Assembly (NCBI GenBank): GCA_035516795.1 | Contig: DATIZX010000037.1 | Location: 10,413 to 74,412, forward strand | From: DATJBF01 sp035516795 | GTDB taxonomy: Bacteria; Verrucomicrobiota; Verrucomicrobiia; Palsa-1439 | DNA length: 64,000 nt | Reading direction: 5' to 3' | Shown: positions 45,124 through 53,624 of the stretch, in pieces | Position numbering within the stretch: position 1 is the first letter of the stretch | Layout of the letters: each line of letters opens with the position of its first letter | The notes under the pieces: generated by a model | The model's database searches: none | What the model was told of the DNA's origin: nothing | What the model saw: the letters and a program-made list of their open reading frames with translations, nothing else | Position numbers and translations under genes: made by a program

Positions 45124-46548
45124 ATGCCTGATTTCGACCTCAAGCGAATTGTCGCGGAACGACTCGGCGAGAACTACGAGCTGCACGAGAAATACATCAA
45201 TCCGACGCTGGTCAAGGTGTTTCGGACGATCGGCTTCGACAAGGCGTACAGCAAAGCCAAGGGACAATACCTCTGGGACAAGGAAGGCAACCGGTACCTC
45301 GACATGCTGAGCGGGTTCGGCGTCTATTCCGTCGGACGCAATCATCCCAAGGTGGCGCAAGCCATTCGCGATGTGCTGGATTTGGACCTGCCCAATATGG
45401 TGCAAATGGACTGCGCGTTTCTAGCGGGTATTCTGGCGGAAGCGCTGGTCAAACGTTGCCCCCCGCATCTTGAAGCCGTGTTCTTCTGTAACTCCGGCAC
45501 CGAAGCGGTGGAAGCATCATTAAAATTCGCGCGGGCGGCGACAGGCCGCAACAAGTTTGCCTATCTCGACCACGGCTGGCATGGGCTGACGCTGGGGTCG
45601 CTGGCCATCATGGGCAACGAAGAATTCCGTGAAGGCTTCGGAGACATGCTGCCCGGCGTGCAGGTGCCTTATGGCGATTTGGAGGCATTGGAGCGTGTAT
45701 TGGCGAAGAAGGATTGCGCGTGCCTCGCAGTCGAATGCATTCAGGGCAAAGGCGTGCGGATTCCGCAAGACGATTATCTGCCGGCGGCGCAGGCTCTTTG
45801 CCGCAAATACGGCACCCTGTTCTTCTGCGATGAAGTGCAGACCGGTTATGGACGGACCGGCAAGCTGTTCGCTTTCGAGCACTGGCATCTGGAACCGGAT
45901 ATCATTTCGACGAGTAAAGCGCTGAGCGGCGGCTATGTGCCGGTCGGCGCGATGATCACGAGGCGCTGGATTTACCAGAAGGTGTTTCACCGGATGGATC
46001 GGTGCTGGGTGCATTCGTCGAGTTTCGGCCGCAACAATCTGGGGATGACGGTAGGTTTGGCGACGCTGCGGATTCTCGACGAGGAGAATTTGATCGAGCG
46101 CAGCGCCACGCAAGGAACCAAGCTTCTCGATGCGATCAACGCCTTGAAGGCCAAACACGAGGTGCTGATGGAAGCGCGCGGTAAAGGTTGCATGATCGGG
46201 ATAGAGTTCCACGAGCCAAAGAGCCTGAAGATGAAGATGGCGTGGAAGATGGTCCATGCGGCCCACGATGGTTTGTTTGCGCAGATGGTCGTGATGCCGC
46301 TACTGCAAAAGCACCACGTACTCACCCAGGTGAGCGGCAATCACGGGGATATCATCCGCATCCTTCCGCCGTTCGTGATTACGGACGAGGACATTCAGTA
46401 TTTTGTCGGCGCGCTCGACGATGTTCTGACGGATTGCCACAAGCTGCCCGGACCGATGTGGGATCTGGGCGCGAATCTCGTGAAGGCCGCGTTGAGCAAC
46501 AAGGGTAAGAAAGCCGACGCGCGCGAGCCCGTCGCCGCCGACCGTTGA
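45124..46548 (+). CDS. hpnO: hopanoid side-chain aminotransferase (PLP-dependent, class III)
   Basis: This 474-aa enzyme is a class III aminotransferase: FCNSGTEAVEASLK binds the cofactor phosphate, FFCDEVQTGYGRTG is the conserved Asp block, and K264 in STSKALSGGY forms the Schiff base. In hopanoid clusters the homologue HpnO converts the ribosyl-derived side chain to aminobacteriohopanetriol. That role is taken from the adjacent hpnN, hpnG, hpnH and shc genes; a general ornithine-type aminotransferase is less likely here. The frame is open to 45085, but ATG 45124 (MPDFDLKRIVAERLG) starts the conserved region. hpnN follows 54 nt downstream. Confidence 0.85.
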   Translation: MPDFDLKRIVAERLGENYELHEKYINPTLVKVFRTIGFDKAYSKAKGQYLWDKEGNRYLDMLSGFGVYSVGRNHPKVAQAIRDVLDLDLPNMVQMDCAFLAGILAEALVKRCPPHLEAVFFCNSGTEAVEASLKFARAATGRNKFAYLDHGWHGLTLGSLAIMGNEEFREGFGDMLPGVQVPYGDLEALERVLAKKDCACLAVECIQGKGVRIPQDDYLPAAQALCRKYGTLFFCDEVQTGYGRTGKLFAFEHWHLEPDIISTSKALSGGYVPVGAMITRRWIYQKVFHRMDRCWVHSSSFGRNNLGMTVGLATLRILDEENLIERSATQGTKLLDAINALKAKHEVLMEARGKGCMIGIEFHEPKSLKMKMAWKMVHAAHDGLFAQMVVMPLLQKHHVLTQVSGNHGDIIRILPPFVITDEDIQYFVGALDDVLTDCHKLPGPMWDLGANLVKAALSNKGKKADAREPVAADR

Positions 46549-46602
46549 TCCGCCAAGCTTGTTTTTCCATGTTGGCCATGTCATAACGTCAATCAGCTTC
46601 CC

Positions 46603-49329
46603 ATGCGACGATCGTTTCTACGGGGTCTTGCTGATTTCATTTGTCGATGGCCGCTGGCATTTGTGCTGGCGGGTGTGGCGCTGGCTATCGCCGCTTCCGT
46701 GTATACGGCGCGGCACCTGGAATTCAAGACCAGCCGCAATGATCTGATCGGTCGCGACAGCGAATACTGGCGATTGTACAGTGCGTACGCGCACGAATTT
46801 CGCGCCGAGGAAGATTACATCGTGTTGGTGGAAAGCGGCGATCCGCAACGCAACCGCAAGGTCATCGACTCGCTCGTCGCTACGCTGTTGTCGCCCACGA
46901 ACAATCCGGCTCCGGGGGATAGTCCCGCCGCGCAACTGTTCACCCCGGACGATTTGTACTACCGTGTTGACTATGATGCGTTGAAGCGTTGGTTCCTTTA
47001 TTACCTATCGATTGATGACCTGAAACAGATTCGTGATTCGATCAAGGATTTCAAACAACTGGTGGCCATCCTCCAACATCGTCCCAAACTGGATACGTTC
47101 TTTGATTCGATGAATCGGATGTTGTGGCAGATGGAAGGGGCGCCCGAATCCGAGCGGCAACAGATGGAAGCTTTTCTGCCAACCGTGACCGCGATTGTCG
47201 CCCAGATGGGCACCTTCAATTCGGGTGCAGAAGAAAATGCATTGTTATCGCCATGGGCGAATGCATTTTTCAGCACGGAAATGCTGGGCGAAGCCGAGCA
47301 GCAAATGCGTTGGCAGGGATACCAGACGTTCCGCAACGGACAGATGTTCCTGCTGTTGATCCATCCGCGCGTGGATGGCGGGAACGCCGCCGCGCTGCAC
47401 GAAGCGACCATCCCGAAATTGCGGCGCATTCTGACCGAGGCGCGGAAACGATTTCCCGACGCAAAAATCAATCTCACGGGCGAGCCGGTATTGGACTTTG
47501 ATGAAATGCGCCAGTCGCAGAACGACGCCACCAAAGCGACAGCGCTCACGTTTATTCTGATTTGCCTGTTGTTCGCGGTGAGTTTTCGCGAGGTGCTGCG
47601 ACCGTTGCTGGCGGTCGGCTGCATGGTCATCGTGTTGGCCACCAGCATGGGTTACGTGACGCTTACCGTGGGCCATCTCAACATGATCACGGTGACGTTT
47701 GCAGTCATGATTCTGGGTTTGGGAATCGATCTTGGTATCCAATTCATCGCCCGGTATGAGGAAGAACTGAACCGGGGCGCGCAACGCCGCGACGCGATCC
47801 ACACAGCGATCGAATGCACCGGGCCGAGCATCGCGACGGCTGGCATCACGAACGCGGCCGCGTTTTTCGCCATGGGGTTGAGCGGTTTTCGAGGGGTGAT
47901 CGAACTCGGCGTCATCGCCGGCGGCGGCATGTTGATCGCTTCCATAGCCACGTTGACCGTTTTGCCGTCGCTGCTCTTGCTCGTTCATCGGCAACGCGAA
48001 TCCAGACACATCCCGGCGCGCTCGGCGGCGACGTGGTTCGAGCAGCTTCTGCTGCGACGACCGTATCTGGTGCTGACCATCTGTGGCATTCTGACGGTCG
48101 CAGCGCTGTTGGCAAGTTGGGCGGTGCGATTTGACTACAACGTGTTGAACCTGCAATCGCAGAAGCTGCCCTCGGTACAAACCGAATTGCGCCTGCTCGA
48201 CGCCGATGTGGAATCGACTTTGTTCGCTTCGATCGTTTGCGACAATCTGGAGGAAGCGCGCCGATTGCAGAACCAACTCAGCAAGCTCCCCAGCGTGGCG
48301 ACGGTCCATAGCATTGCCGAATTGATTCCCGAACACCAGAAGCAGAAGGCAGAGATTATCCGTGAGATTCAACACGAGTTGGGGCCTGTGCATTTCGACG
48401 TTCCAACCTACGATCCGGCTGACGCGGAATTGGTTATCCGCTCGCTGCAATCGCTGCGCTTGCACGCCAGCAAACTCGGCCGGGAAGGAAAGATCAGCCC
48501 GTCCGTGTTGACGCCGCTGACGAACGCCCTGAGCCAAACCCGCACGCAATTGCAGGACATGGATTCCTCGCAGTTGCAGACACGGCTGGCAAAGTACGAA
48601 CAAAGATTCTACGCGGATCTGGAAGCGCAACTGCAACTCATGGAAAATCAGGTCGTGGATCGGCCCATGGGGCTGCAAGACATACCGCAGGAGGTCCGCA
48701 GGATGCTGGTCGGGAAAACGGGCAAACTATTGGTGCGCGTTTTCCCGAAAGAAAACATCTGGGAGCGGAACGCCCTGGTCGATTTTGTGCATCAGGTGCA
48801 AGCCGTAGCACCCAACGTGACGGGCACGCCACTGGGCATTTACGAATTTGTCGAGATTCTGAAAACTGGTTACTGCAAGGCCGCGCTGTGGGCGCTACTG
48901 GCGATCGCGATCCTGATTTTCGTCGACTTTCGTGGCGGGTACGCCACTCTGTTGACGATCTTGCCCTTGCTCGTGGGCATGGCGTGGATGCTCGGGACCA
49001 TGGTGATCCTGCATATCGATTTCAATCCCGCCAACATCATGGTGCTGCCGCTGCTCGTGGGAATCGGAGTCGCCTACGGAATCTACGTTGTCCAGCGCTA
49101 CCGGGAGAGCGGTGAAGCCACGTTTTACAGCAAGAGCACCGGGCGGGCGGTCATTCTCTCGGCGTTAACAACCACTGTGGCTTTTGCGAGCCTGACCATT
49201 GGTGCGCATCGGGGAATTCACAGCTTGGGATTGGTCGTTACAATCGGGGTGATCGCCTGCTTGCTGGCCGCGTTGGTGCTCTTACCGGCGCTGTTAGAGG
49301 TCGCGCGCCGCAAGGGCTGGAAGGTGTAA
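46603..49329 (+). CDS. hpnN: hopanoid transporter, RND/MMPL superfamily
   Basis: This 908-aa inner-membrane protein has two halves. Each begins with one membrane helix and a large periplasmic domain followed by a five-helix bundle. The first bundle includes MITVTFAVMILGLGIDLGIQ, the second VLPLLVGIGVAYGIYVVQRY. The length and layout match HpnN, which moves hopanoids from the inner to the outer membrane. It follows hpnO on the same strand. Its last 36 nt overlap the end of the convergent hpnG gene. Only its cluster neighbours separate it from other MMPL transporters. Confidence 0.87.
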   Translation: MRRSFLRGLADFICRWPLAFVLAGVALAIAASVYTARHLEFKTSRNDLIGRDSEYWRLYSAYAHEFRAEEDYIVLVESGDPQRNRKVIDSLVATLLSPTNNPAPGDSPAAQLFTPDDLYYRVDYDALKRWFLYYLSIDDLKQIRDSIKDFKQLVAILQHRPKLDTFFDSMNRMLWQMEGAPESERQQMEAFLPTVTAIVAQMGTFNSGAEENALLSPWANAFFSTEMLGEAEQQMRWQGYQTFRNGQMFLLLIHPRVDGGNAAALHEATIPKLRRILTEARKRFPDAKINLTGEPVLDFDEMRQSQNDATKATALTFILICLLFAVSFREVLRPLLAVGCMVIVLATSMGYVTLTVGHLNMITVTFAVMILGLGIDLGIQFIARYEEELNRGAQRRDAIHTAIECTGPSIATAGITNAAAFFAMGLSGFRGVIELGVIAGGGMLIASIATLTVLPSLLLLVHRQRESRHIPARSAATWFEQLLLRRPYLVLTICGILTVAALLASWAVRFDYNVLNLQSQKLPSVQTELRLLDADVESTLFASIVCDNLEEARRLQNQLSKLPSVATVHSIAELIPEHQKQKAEIIREIQHELGPVHFDVPTYDPADAELVIRSLQSLRLHASKLGREGKISPSVLTPLTNALSQTRTQLQDMDSSQLQTRLAKYEQRFYADLEAQLQLMENQVVDRPMGLQDIPQEVRRMLVGKTGKLLVRVFPKENIWERNALVDFVHQVQAVAPNVTGTPLGIYEFVEILKTGYCKAALWALLAIAILIFVDFRGGYATLLTILPLLVGMAWMLGTMVILHIDFNPANIMVLPLLVGIGVAYGIYVVQRYRESGEATFYSKSTGRAVILSALTTTVAFASLTIGAHRGIHSLGLVVTIGVIACLLAALVLLPALLEVARRKGWKV

Positions 49330-50070
49330 ATTGCCGAGGGCCAATTCCAGGAAACGGGCGAGGCTGGCACCGGAACGCTTGGCACGATAGCCAAGCCGGG
49401 CCAGGTCCCCGAGCACGCGCGGGTCGCGAACGCAACTCGAAAGCACGCGCTTGGCCCGAAGTTGCCCCAGCACAAAGTAATCGTTGAACTCGCGGGGCAG
49501 ATCCTCGTGATCGTTGTCCGTGATGCACCGCACGGCGAGAAAATCAATATGCCGGGCCGCGCAGACGGAGGCCACAGCGCTGGTTTCCATGTCGACGGCC
49601 AGCGCGCCGGTGACGTTCCCAATGCGCTTTTTATTCGTCGCGCGCAAAACCATCTCGTCCGTAGTGATGATTTTCCCGTAATGGACGCGCATTTCCGTCG
49701 AGCCGTTGCCATTGATGCGTTTGGGATACGTGGTGGTGTGCATCAAATCACAAGTGATCTCAGACCCTTTGTCCTTCCGCAGTTCGAGAATTTCGGTGCC
49801 CACCACGATATCTCCGTCTTGGACGTGACTCTGGAGGCCGCCACCGAAACCGGCGCTGATAATCAGATCGGGCCGGTAACAGCGGACCGTCATCTCGGCG
49901 GCGATCCGGGCGCATTCCTTCCCGATGCCCAGTGCCAACAATGCGACGGGCTGTCCGGCCATGGTGCCTTCGTAAAAGTCAAGGTGCTCCTGGCGGACGA
50001 GATGGTTGGCCTGTGCGCGGCGGAGGATCGGCCGTAGTTCCTGACGGACCGCAACGAGAATAGCGATCAT
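49294..50070 (-). CDS. hpnG: adenosylhopane nucleosidase/phosphorylase
   Basis: The 258-aa protein belongs to the purine nucleoside phosphorylase/MTA-SAH nucleosidase fold: ISAGFGGGLQ binds the nucleoside and ALAVDMETSAVASVC holds the conserved Met-Glu. In hopanoid synthesis HpnG releases adenine from adenosylhopane to give ribosylhopane. It lies downstream of shc and hpnH on the same strand, 24 nt after hpnH. The 3' end overlaps hpnN by 36 nt, tail to tail. The start is ATG 50070. Confidence 0.87.
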   Translation of the reverse strand: MIAILVAVRQELRPILRRAQANHLVRQEHLDFYEGTMAGQPVALLALGIGKECARIAAEMTVRCYRPDLIISAGFGGGLQSHVQDGDIVVGTEILELRKDKGSEITCDLMHTTTYPKRINGNGSTEMRVHYGKIITTDEMVLRATNKKRIGNVTGALAVDMETSAVASVCAARHIDFLAVRCITDNDHEDLPREFNDYFVLGQLRAKRVLSSCVRDPRVLGDLARLGYRAKRSGASLARFLELALGNLHLPALAARDL

Positions 50071-50094
50071 GGGAAATGGTTCATGAACCGGAAG

Positions 50095-51441
50095 TTACTG
50101 GTCGCAGCCGTTGCCGGTTTTTCCGGCAGCCAGGGCTGCAGCTACTTCACGGTCAGCGATTACCCGCAAGACGTTTGCCTGAACGGCCTCGCGTTTGCCC
50201 GTGAGATGACCGCGGCCTGCAGTAACCCCGTTATAGACGTTCACGCCGGCCGCACCGGCAACCGGACTCGGGCGAGCTCCAAAATTGTACTTGATCAGCT
50301 TCCACGTGTCGCCCGCCTGTTTGTCGATACCGAGCGATGGCGTCGGTTCGTAACCGCAATGTGTCATGCAGTTCTCGCAGCGCGGATCGCGCACCACGCC
50401 GTCAAAAACGCCGTACTTGTCCCAATCGACCTTTTCCAACATCTCTTGGTAATGGTCAAAATGACCATCGGTCATCAGGTAGCAAGGCGCTTTCCAACCC
50501 TTGATATTGCGGGTGGGGATGGCCCAGGCGGTGCAATGCAGATCGCGTTGGCCGGCCAGGAATTCCAAATAGATGGGGGAACCGAAGAAGGTGTATTTCT
50601 GCCCCCACTCGATGATGTTCTTGAATTTCTCCCGCGTGAGTTTGCGGGTCAGGAAGAAATCTTCCGGCTTCTTATTGAGCCGAACGATCATATCCTTCTT
50701 GGCAGCGTCATATTCGTAGCCGGGCGTAATCGTGTGGCCGTCCACGCCCAGATGGGAGAGGAAATCGAACATTTGTTCAATCTCGGCCATGTCCGTTTCC
50801 TTGTACACCGTGCAGTTGGTCGCGACCTGATATCCGAGAATCTTCGCCATTTTGATGGCTTCGATGCATTCCTTGAATACGCCTTCGCGTTCCACAATAA
50901 GGTCATGGATGTATTCCAAACCGTCGATGTGGACGTTCCAATACATCCATTTGCTGGGAGCGATGCCGGGACGACCATCGTTCTTGCCCTTGCGGATTTC
51001 GGCGGCTTCCTTTTCGGTGAGAAGCTTTTGCGCCAGCAGTTGCTTCAGGGCCGGCTCTTGGCTCGGGCTGTAGGAGCGCGCCAGGTACTCGCGCATTTTC
51101 TTGCGCATGAACATTCCGTTGGTGCAGATATAAACGATCCGACCCTGTTCCAAGAGGCCGCGCACCAACTCTTCCACCTTCGGATAAATGAGTGGTTCGC
51201 CACCGCAAATCGAAACCATCGGCGCGTTGCATTCCGTCGCGGCGCCGAGACAATCCTCCAGACTCATCATGTCTTTGAGATTGGTCGAGTATTCGCGGAT
51301 TCGACCGCAACCCGTGCACGTGAGATTGCAGGTGTGCAAGGGCTCCAACTGCAGAACGAGCGCAAACTTGTCGGTTCTTCTGATCTTGTTGATGATGATG
51401 TGCCGCGCGATTTTAGCCGACAAGGCGAAGGGGAATCTCAT
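50095..51441 (-). CDS. hpnH: adenosylhopane synthase, radical SAM
   Basis: This 448-aa protein has a radical SAM cluster motif C38-x3-C42-x2-C45 (HTCNLTCTGCG) and a GGEPL SAM-binding block at 80-84. HpnH joins the 5'-deoxyadenosyl radical to diploptene to make adenosylhopane, the first step of side-chain growth. Residues ~118-160 form a charged helical insertion (PALKQLLAQKLLTEKEAAEI) between the CTN block and HIDGLEY that I do not remember in standard HpnH. C-terminal cysteines (CENCMTHCGY) match the family. AGGAG 10 nt upstream supports ATG 51441. Confidence 0.92.
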   Translation of the reverse strand: MRFPFALSAKIARHIIINKIRRTDKFALVLQLEPLHTCNLTCTGCGRIREYSTNLKDMMSLEDCLGAATECNAPMVSICGGEPLIYPKVEELVRGLLEQGRIVYICTNGMFMRKKMREYLARSYSPSQEPALKQLLAQKLLTEKEAAEIRKGKNDGRPGIAPSKWMYWNVHIDGLEYIHDLIVEREGVFKECIEAIKMAKILGYQVATNCTVYKETDMAEIEQMFDFLSHLGVDGHTITPGYEYDAAKKDMIVRLNKKPEDFFLTRKLTREKFKNIIEWGQKYTFFGSPIYLEFLAGQRDLHCTAWAIPTRNIKGWKAPCYLMTDGHFDHYQEMLEKVDWDKYGVFDGVVRDPRCENCMTHCGYEPTPSLGIDKQAGDTWKLIKYNFGARPSPVAGAAGVNVYNGVTAGRGHLTGKREAVQANVLRVIADREVAAALAAGKTGNGCDQ

Positions 51442-51474
51442 TCGTGGGCTCTCCTGTATTTCGTCTTTGTTGCC

Positions 51475-53547
51475 TTAGATTTCCGTCAAATGCGCCAGGG
51501 CGCGCAACCGCGCCACCTTCCGCAAAATCCTGGGTTGCTTGAAAAACAACTGAATGACGCGCGATTTCTCCTGCTCGCGCGGCACGGGCGGAAAACTGTG
51601 CAAGGCGTGGCGCGCATACATGCCGAGCGCCATCAACGGAAAATAATGACAATAAAAGTGATATCGCAAATAAAAGACGCGCGGGAATCCGGTGCCAGTA
51701 AACTGCTGTTCCTCCCAGGTGCCGTCGATCTCCTGGTGATTGAGCAGGTATTGAATGCCGTGCGTCAATTCGGGTGAATGGACCTCGCCGGCCGAAATCA
51801 AGCCCATGACGGCCCAGGCCGTTTGGGAAGCCGTGCTTTTGCCGAGGCCTTTGAACTGTGAATCATCATAGCTGCGAAGCGATTCGCCCCAGCCACCATC
51901 GGCGTTCTGTGAAGACTTCAACCAGGCGACCGCGCGACGGATATACGGCAGACGCATGTCTTCGCCGATGACTCGTAAGCCGCGCAATACCTGCCACGTC
52001 CCATAAACGTAATTCGTGCCCCAGCGCCCGAACCAGGAACCATCCGCGCTCTGGTCACGCTTCAAGAAGGCGATGGCCTTCTGTACGCATTCGTCTTCGG
52101 TGGTGAATCCGAAGTGACCCAATGTCTCCAGCACGCGGGCCGTAATGTCGGCGGTGCTCGGATCAATCATCGCGTTGTGATCGGCGAACGGGACCTGCGT
52201 GAACAGCCACTTGTCATTGTCCTTGTCGAAGCTGGCCCAGCCCCCATCCTTACCCTGCATTCCCAGTACCCACCGAATCCCGCGGCGTATGGCAGCAGAT
52301 TTCTCACGGTCGAAGGATGTGTGGACACGGTTCAGCGCCATCAAGACCATGATCGTATCGTCCACATCAGTATAAAACTCATTGTCATATTCGAAAAACC
52401 AGCCACCGACAGGTTTGTTCGGCTCGGTATACCGGTGGCTCTCGGAGTGTTTCACACGCCAGTCGCCAGGGCGGTGCACCTCTTTATCGAGCAACCAGCG
52501 TGTGGCCGCCTGGAGCGAGAGATGATTCGCGGGCAGACCCGACTCGTGCAAAGCGTTGATGCTGATCGCCGTGTCCCAAACCGGTGAGAAACATGGCTGA
52601 AGACGTAAGGTGTCGCCTTCCTCAATCTTCAGCTTCTCCATCTCGCGAATACCCTGCACGACGAGATAGCTCTCATTGGTGTAGCCCAAGGTGCGCAGCG
52701 ACATGACGTAATTGGCCATGGCGGGAAAGATCGCTCCCAAACCGCCGGGAGTACGTCCGTGTTCGATTACCCAACGTTCGGCCTTGCGCATGGCGTGCCG
52801 GCGCAAGACCGGCAGAGGATGATGGCGGTGGACGAACTTGAGAACATTATCCACAACCAGAAAGAAATTGTGCCACGTAAACGTCCGCAAATCGCGCTGA
52901 AGACGTATATCGGCATCCGGGCGACCGCCCACCCAGAGTTCATCGATATGGACAGCCGTCGGCAACGGTTTGACGGGTTCCCGCGAACGAATGATGGAGA
53001 GCGGCACCAGCATTGCGCGCGACCATGCTGACATATTGTAGATGCTGAAGCTGAACCACTTCGGCAGCAGAATGAGTTCTGGTGGGATGGCTGGACATCC
53101 CCCCCAGGGATACAACCCGATCATTGCTAGGTAGATCTTCGTGAAGGTGTTGCAGCGTGTCACGCCCCCTGCGGCCAAAATCGCCATGCGAGTCTTTGCC
53201 ATGTGAGGCGCATTGAGGGGATCACCGGCCAACTTGAGAGCCAGATACCCCTTTACCGACGCGCTCAACTCCATCGGCCCGCCCGGATAAATCGCCCAAC
53301 CGCCTTCGTGCAGAATCTTTGACCGGATGTAATTGGCTGCTTTCCGAACCTTTGTTGGCTCCAAACTATCGATGAAGTGCAGGTAGATCAGGTACTCGGA
53401 TTCGAGGATGGTGTCGCCTTCCAATTCTGCGCACCAATGCCCATCGACCGCCTGTTTTTCCAGAAGCCAGTCCTGCGCGCCATCGATTGCAGCTTCGAGA
53501 CGCTCAGTGAGTTGTAAAGACATCGATTGTTGTGCTGCCTGAATCAT
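51475..53547 (-). CDS. shc: squalene-hopene cyclase
   Basis: This 690-aa enzyme folds squalene into hopene or hopanol at the membrane surface. The catalytic DVDDT motif lies near residue 393, and several QW repeats are visible, for example the Q-D-GGW type in GKDGGWASF and QNADGGWGESL. Length and repeat spacing are normal for the family. The start is ATG 53547, with AAGGAG very close upstream; ATG 53523 is possible. It is the first gene of the minus-strand shc-hpnH-hpnG operon. Confidence 0.96.
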   Translation of the reverse strand: MIQAAQQSMSLQLTERLEAAIDGAQDWLLEKQAVDGHWCAELEGDTILESEYLIYLHFIDSLEPTKVRKAANYIRSKILHEGGWAIYPGGPMELSASVKGYLALKLAGDPLNAPHMAKTRMAILAAGGVTRCNTFTKIYLAMIGLYPWGGCPAIPPELILLPKWFSFSIYNMSAWSRAMLVPLSIIRSREPVKPLPTAVHIDELWVGGRPDADIRLQRDLRTFTWHNFFLVVDNVLKFVHRHHPLPVLRRHAMRKAERWVIEHGRTPGGLGAIFPAMANYVMSLRTLGYTNESYLVVQGIREMEKLKIEEGDTLRLQPCFSPVWDTAISINALHESGLPANHLSLQAATRWLLDKEVHRPGDWRVKHSESHRYTEPNKPVGGWFFEYDNEFYTDVDDTIMVLMALNRVHTSFDREKSAAIRRGIRWVLGMQGKDGGWASFDKDNDKWLFTQVPFADHNAMIDPSTADITARVLETLGHFGFTTEDECVQKAIAFLKRDQSADGSWFGRWGTNYVYGTWQVLRGLRVIGEDMRLPYIRRAVAWLKSSQNADGGWGESLRSYDDSQFKGLGKSTASQTAWAVMGLISAGEVHSPELTHGIQYLLNHQEIDGTWEEQQFTGTGFPRVFYLRYHFYCHYFPLMALGMYARHALHSFPPVPREQEKSRVIQLFFKQPRILRKVARLRALAHLTEI

Positions 53548-53624
53548 TCTCCTTCAGCCGCCTTTCCCTCCCTAACCTTCGGCATGGGAAAGTCTAATGG
53601 GGAAAGGAAACGATGTAAAGAGCA

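Noticed and set aside
47245..48678. 477-codon antisense frame
   Set aside because: Opposite hpnN; rich in Arg/Gln/His as expected of a shadow frame.
50083..51777. 564-codon frame on the plus strand
   Set aside because: Opposite hpnH and the end of shc, both of which have catalytic motifs.
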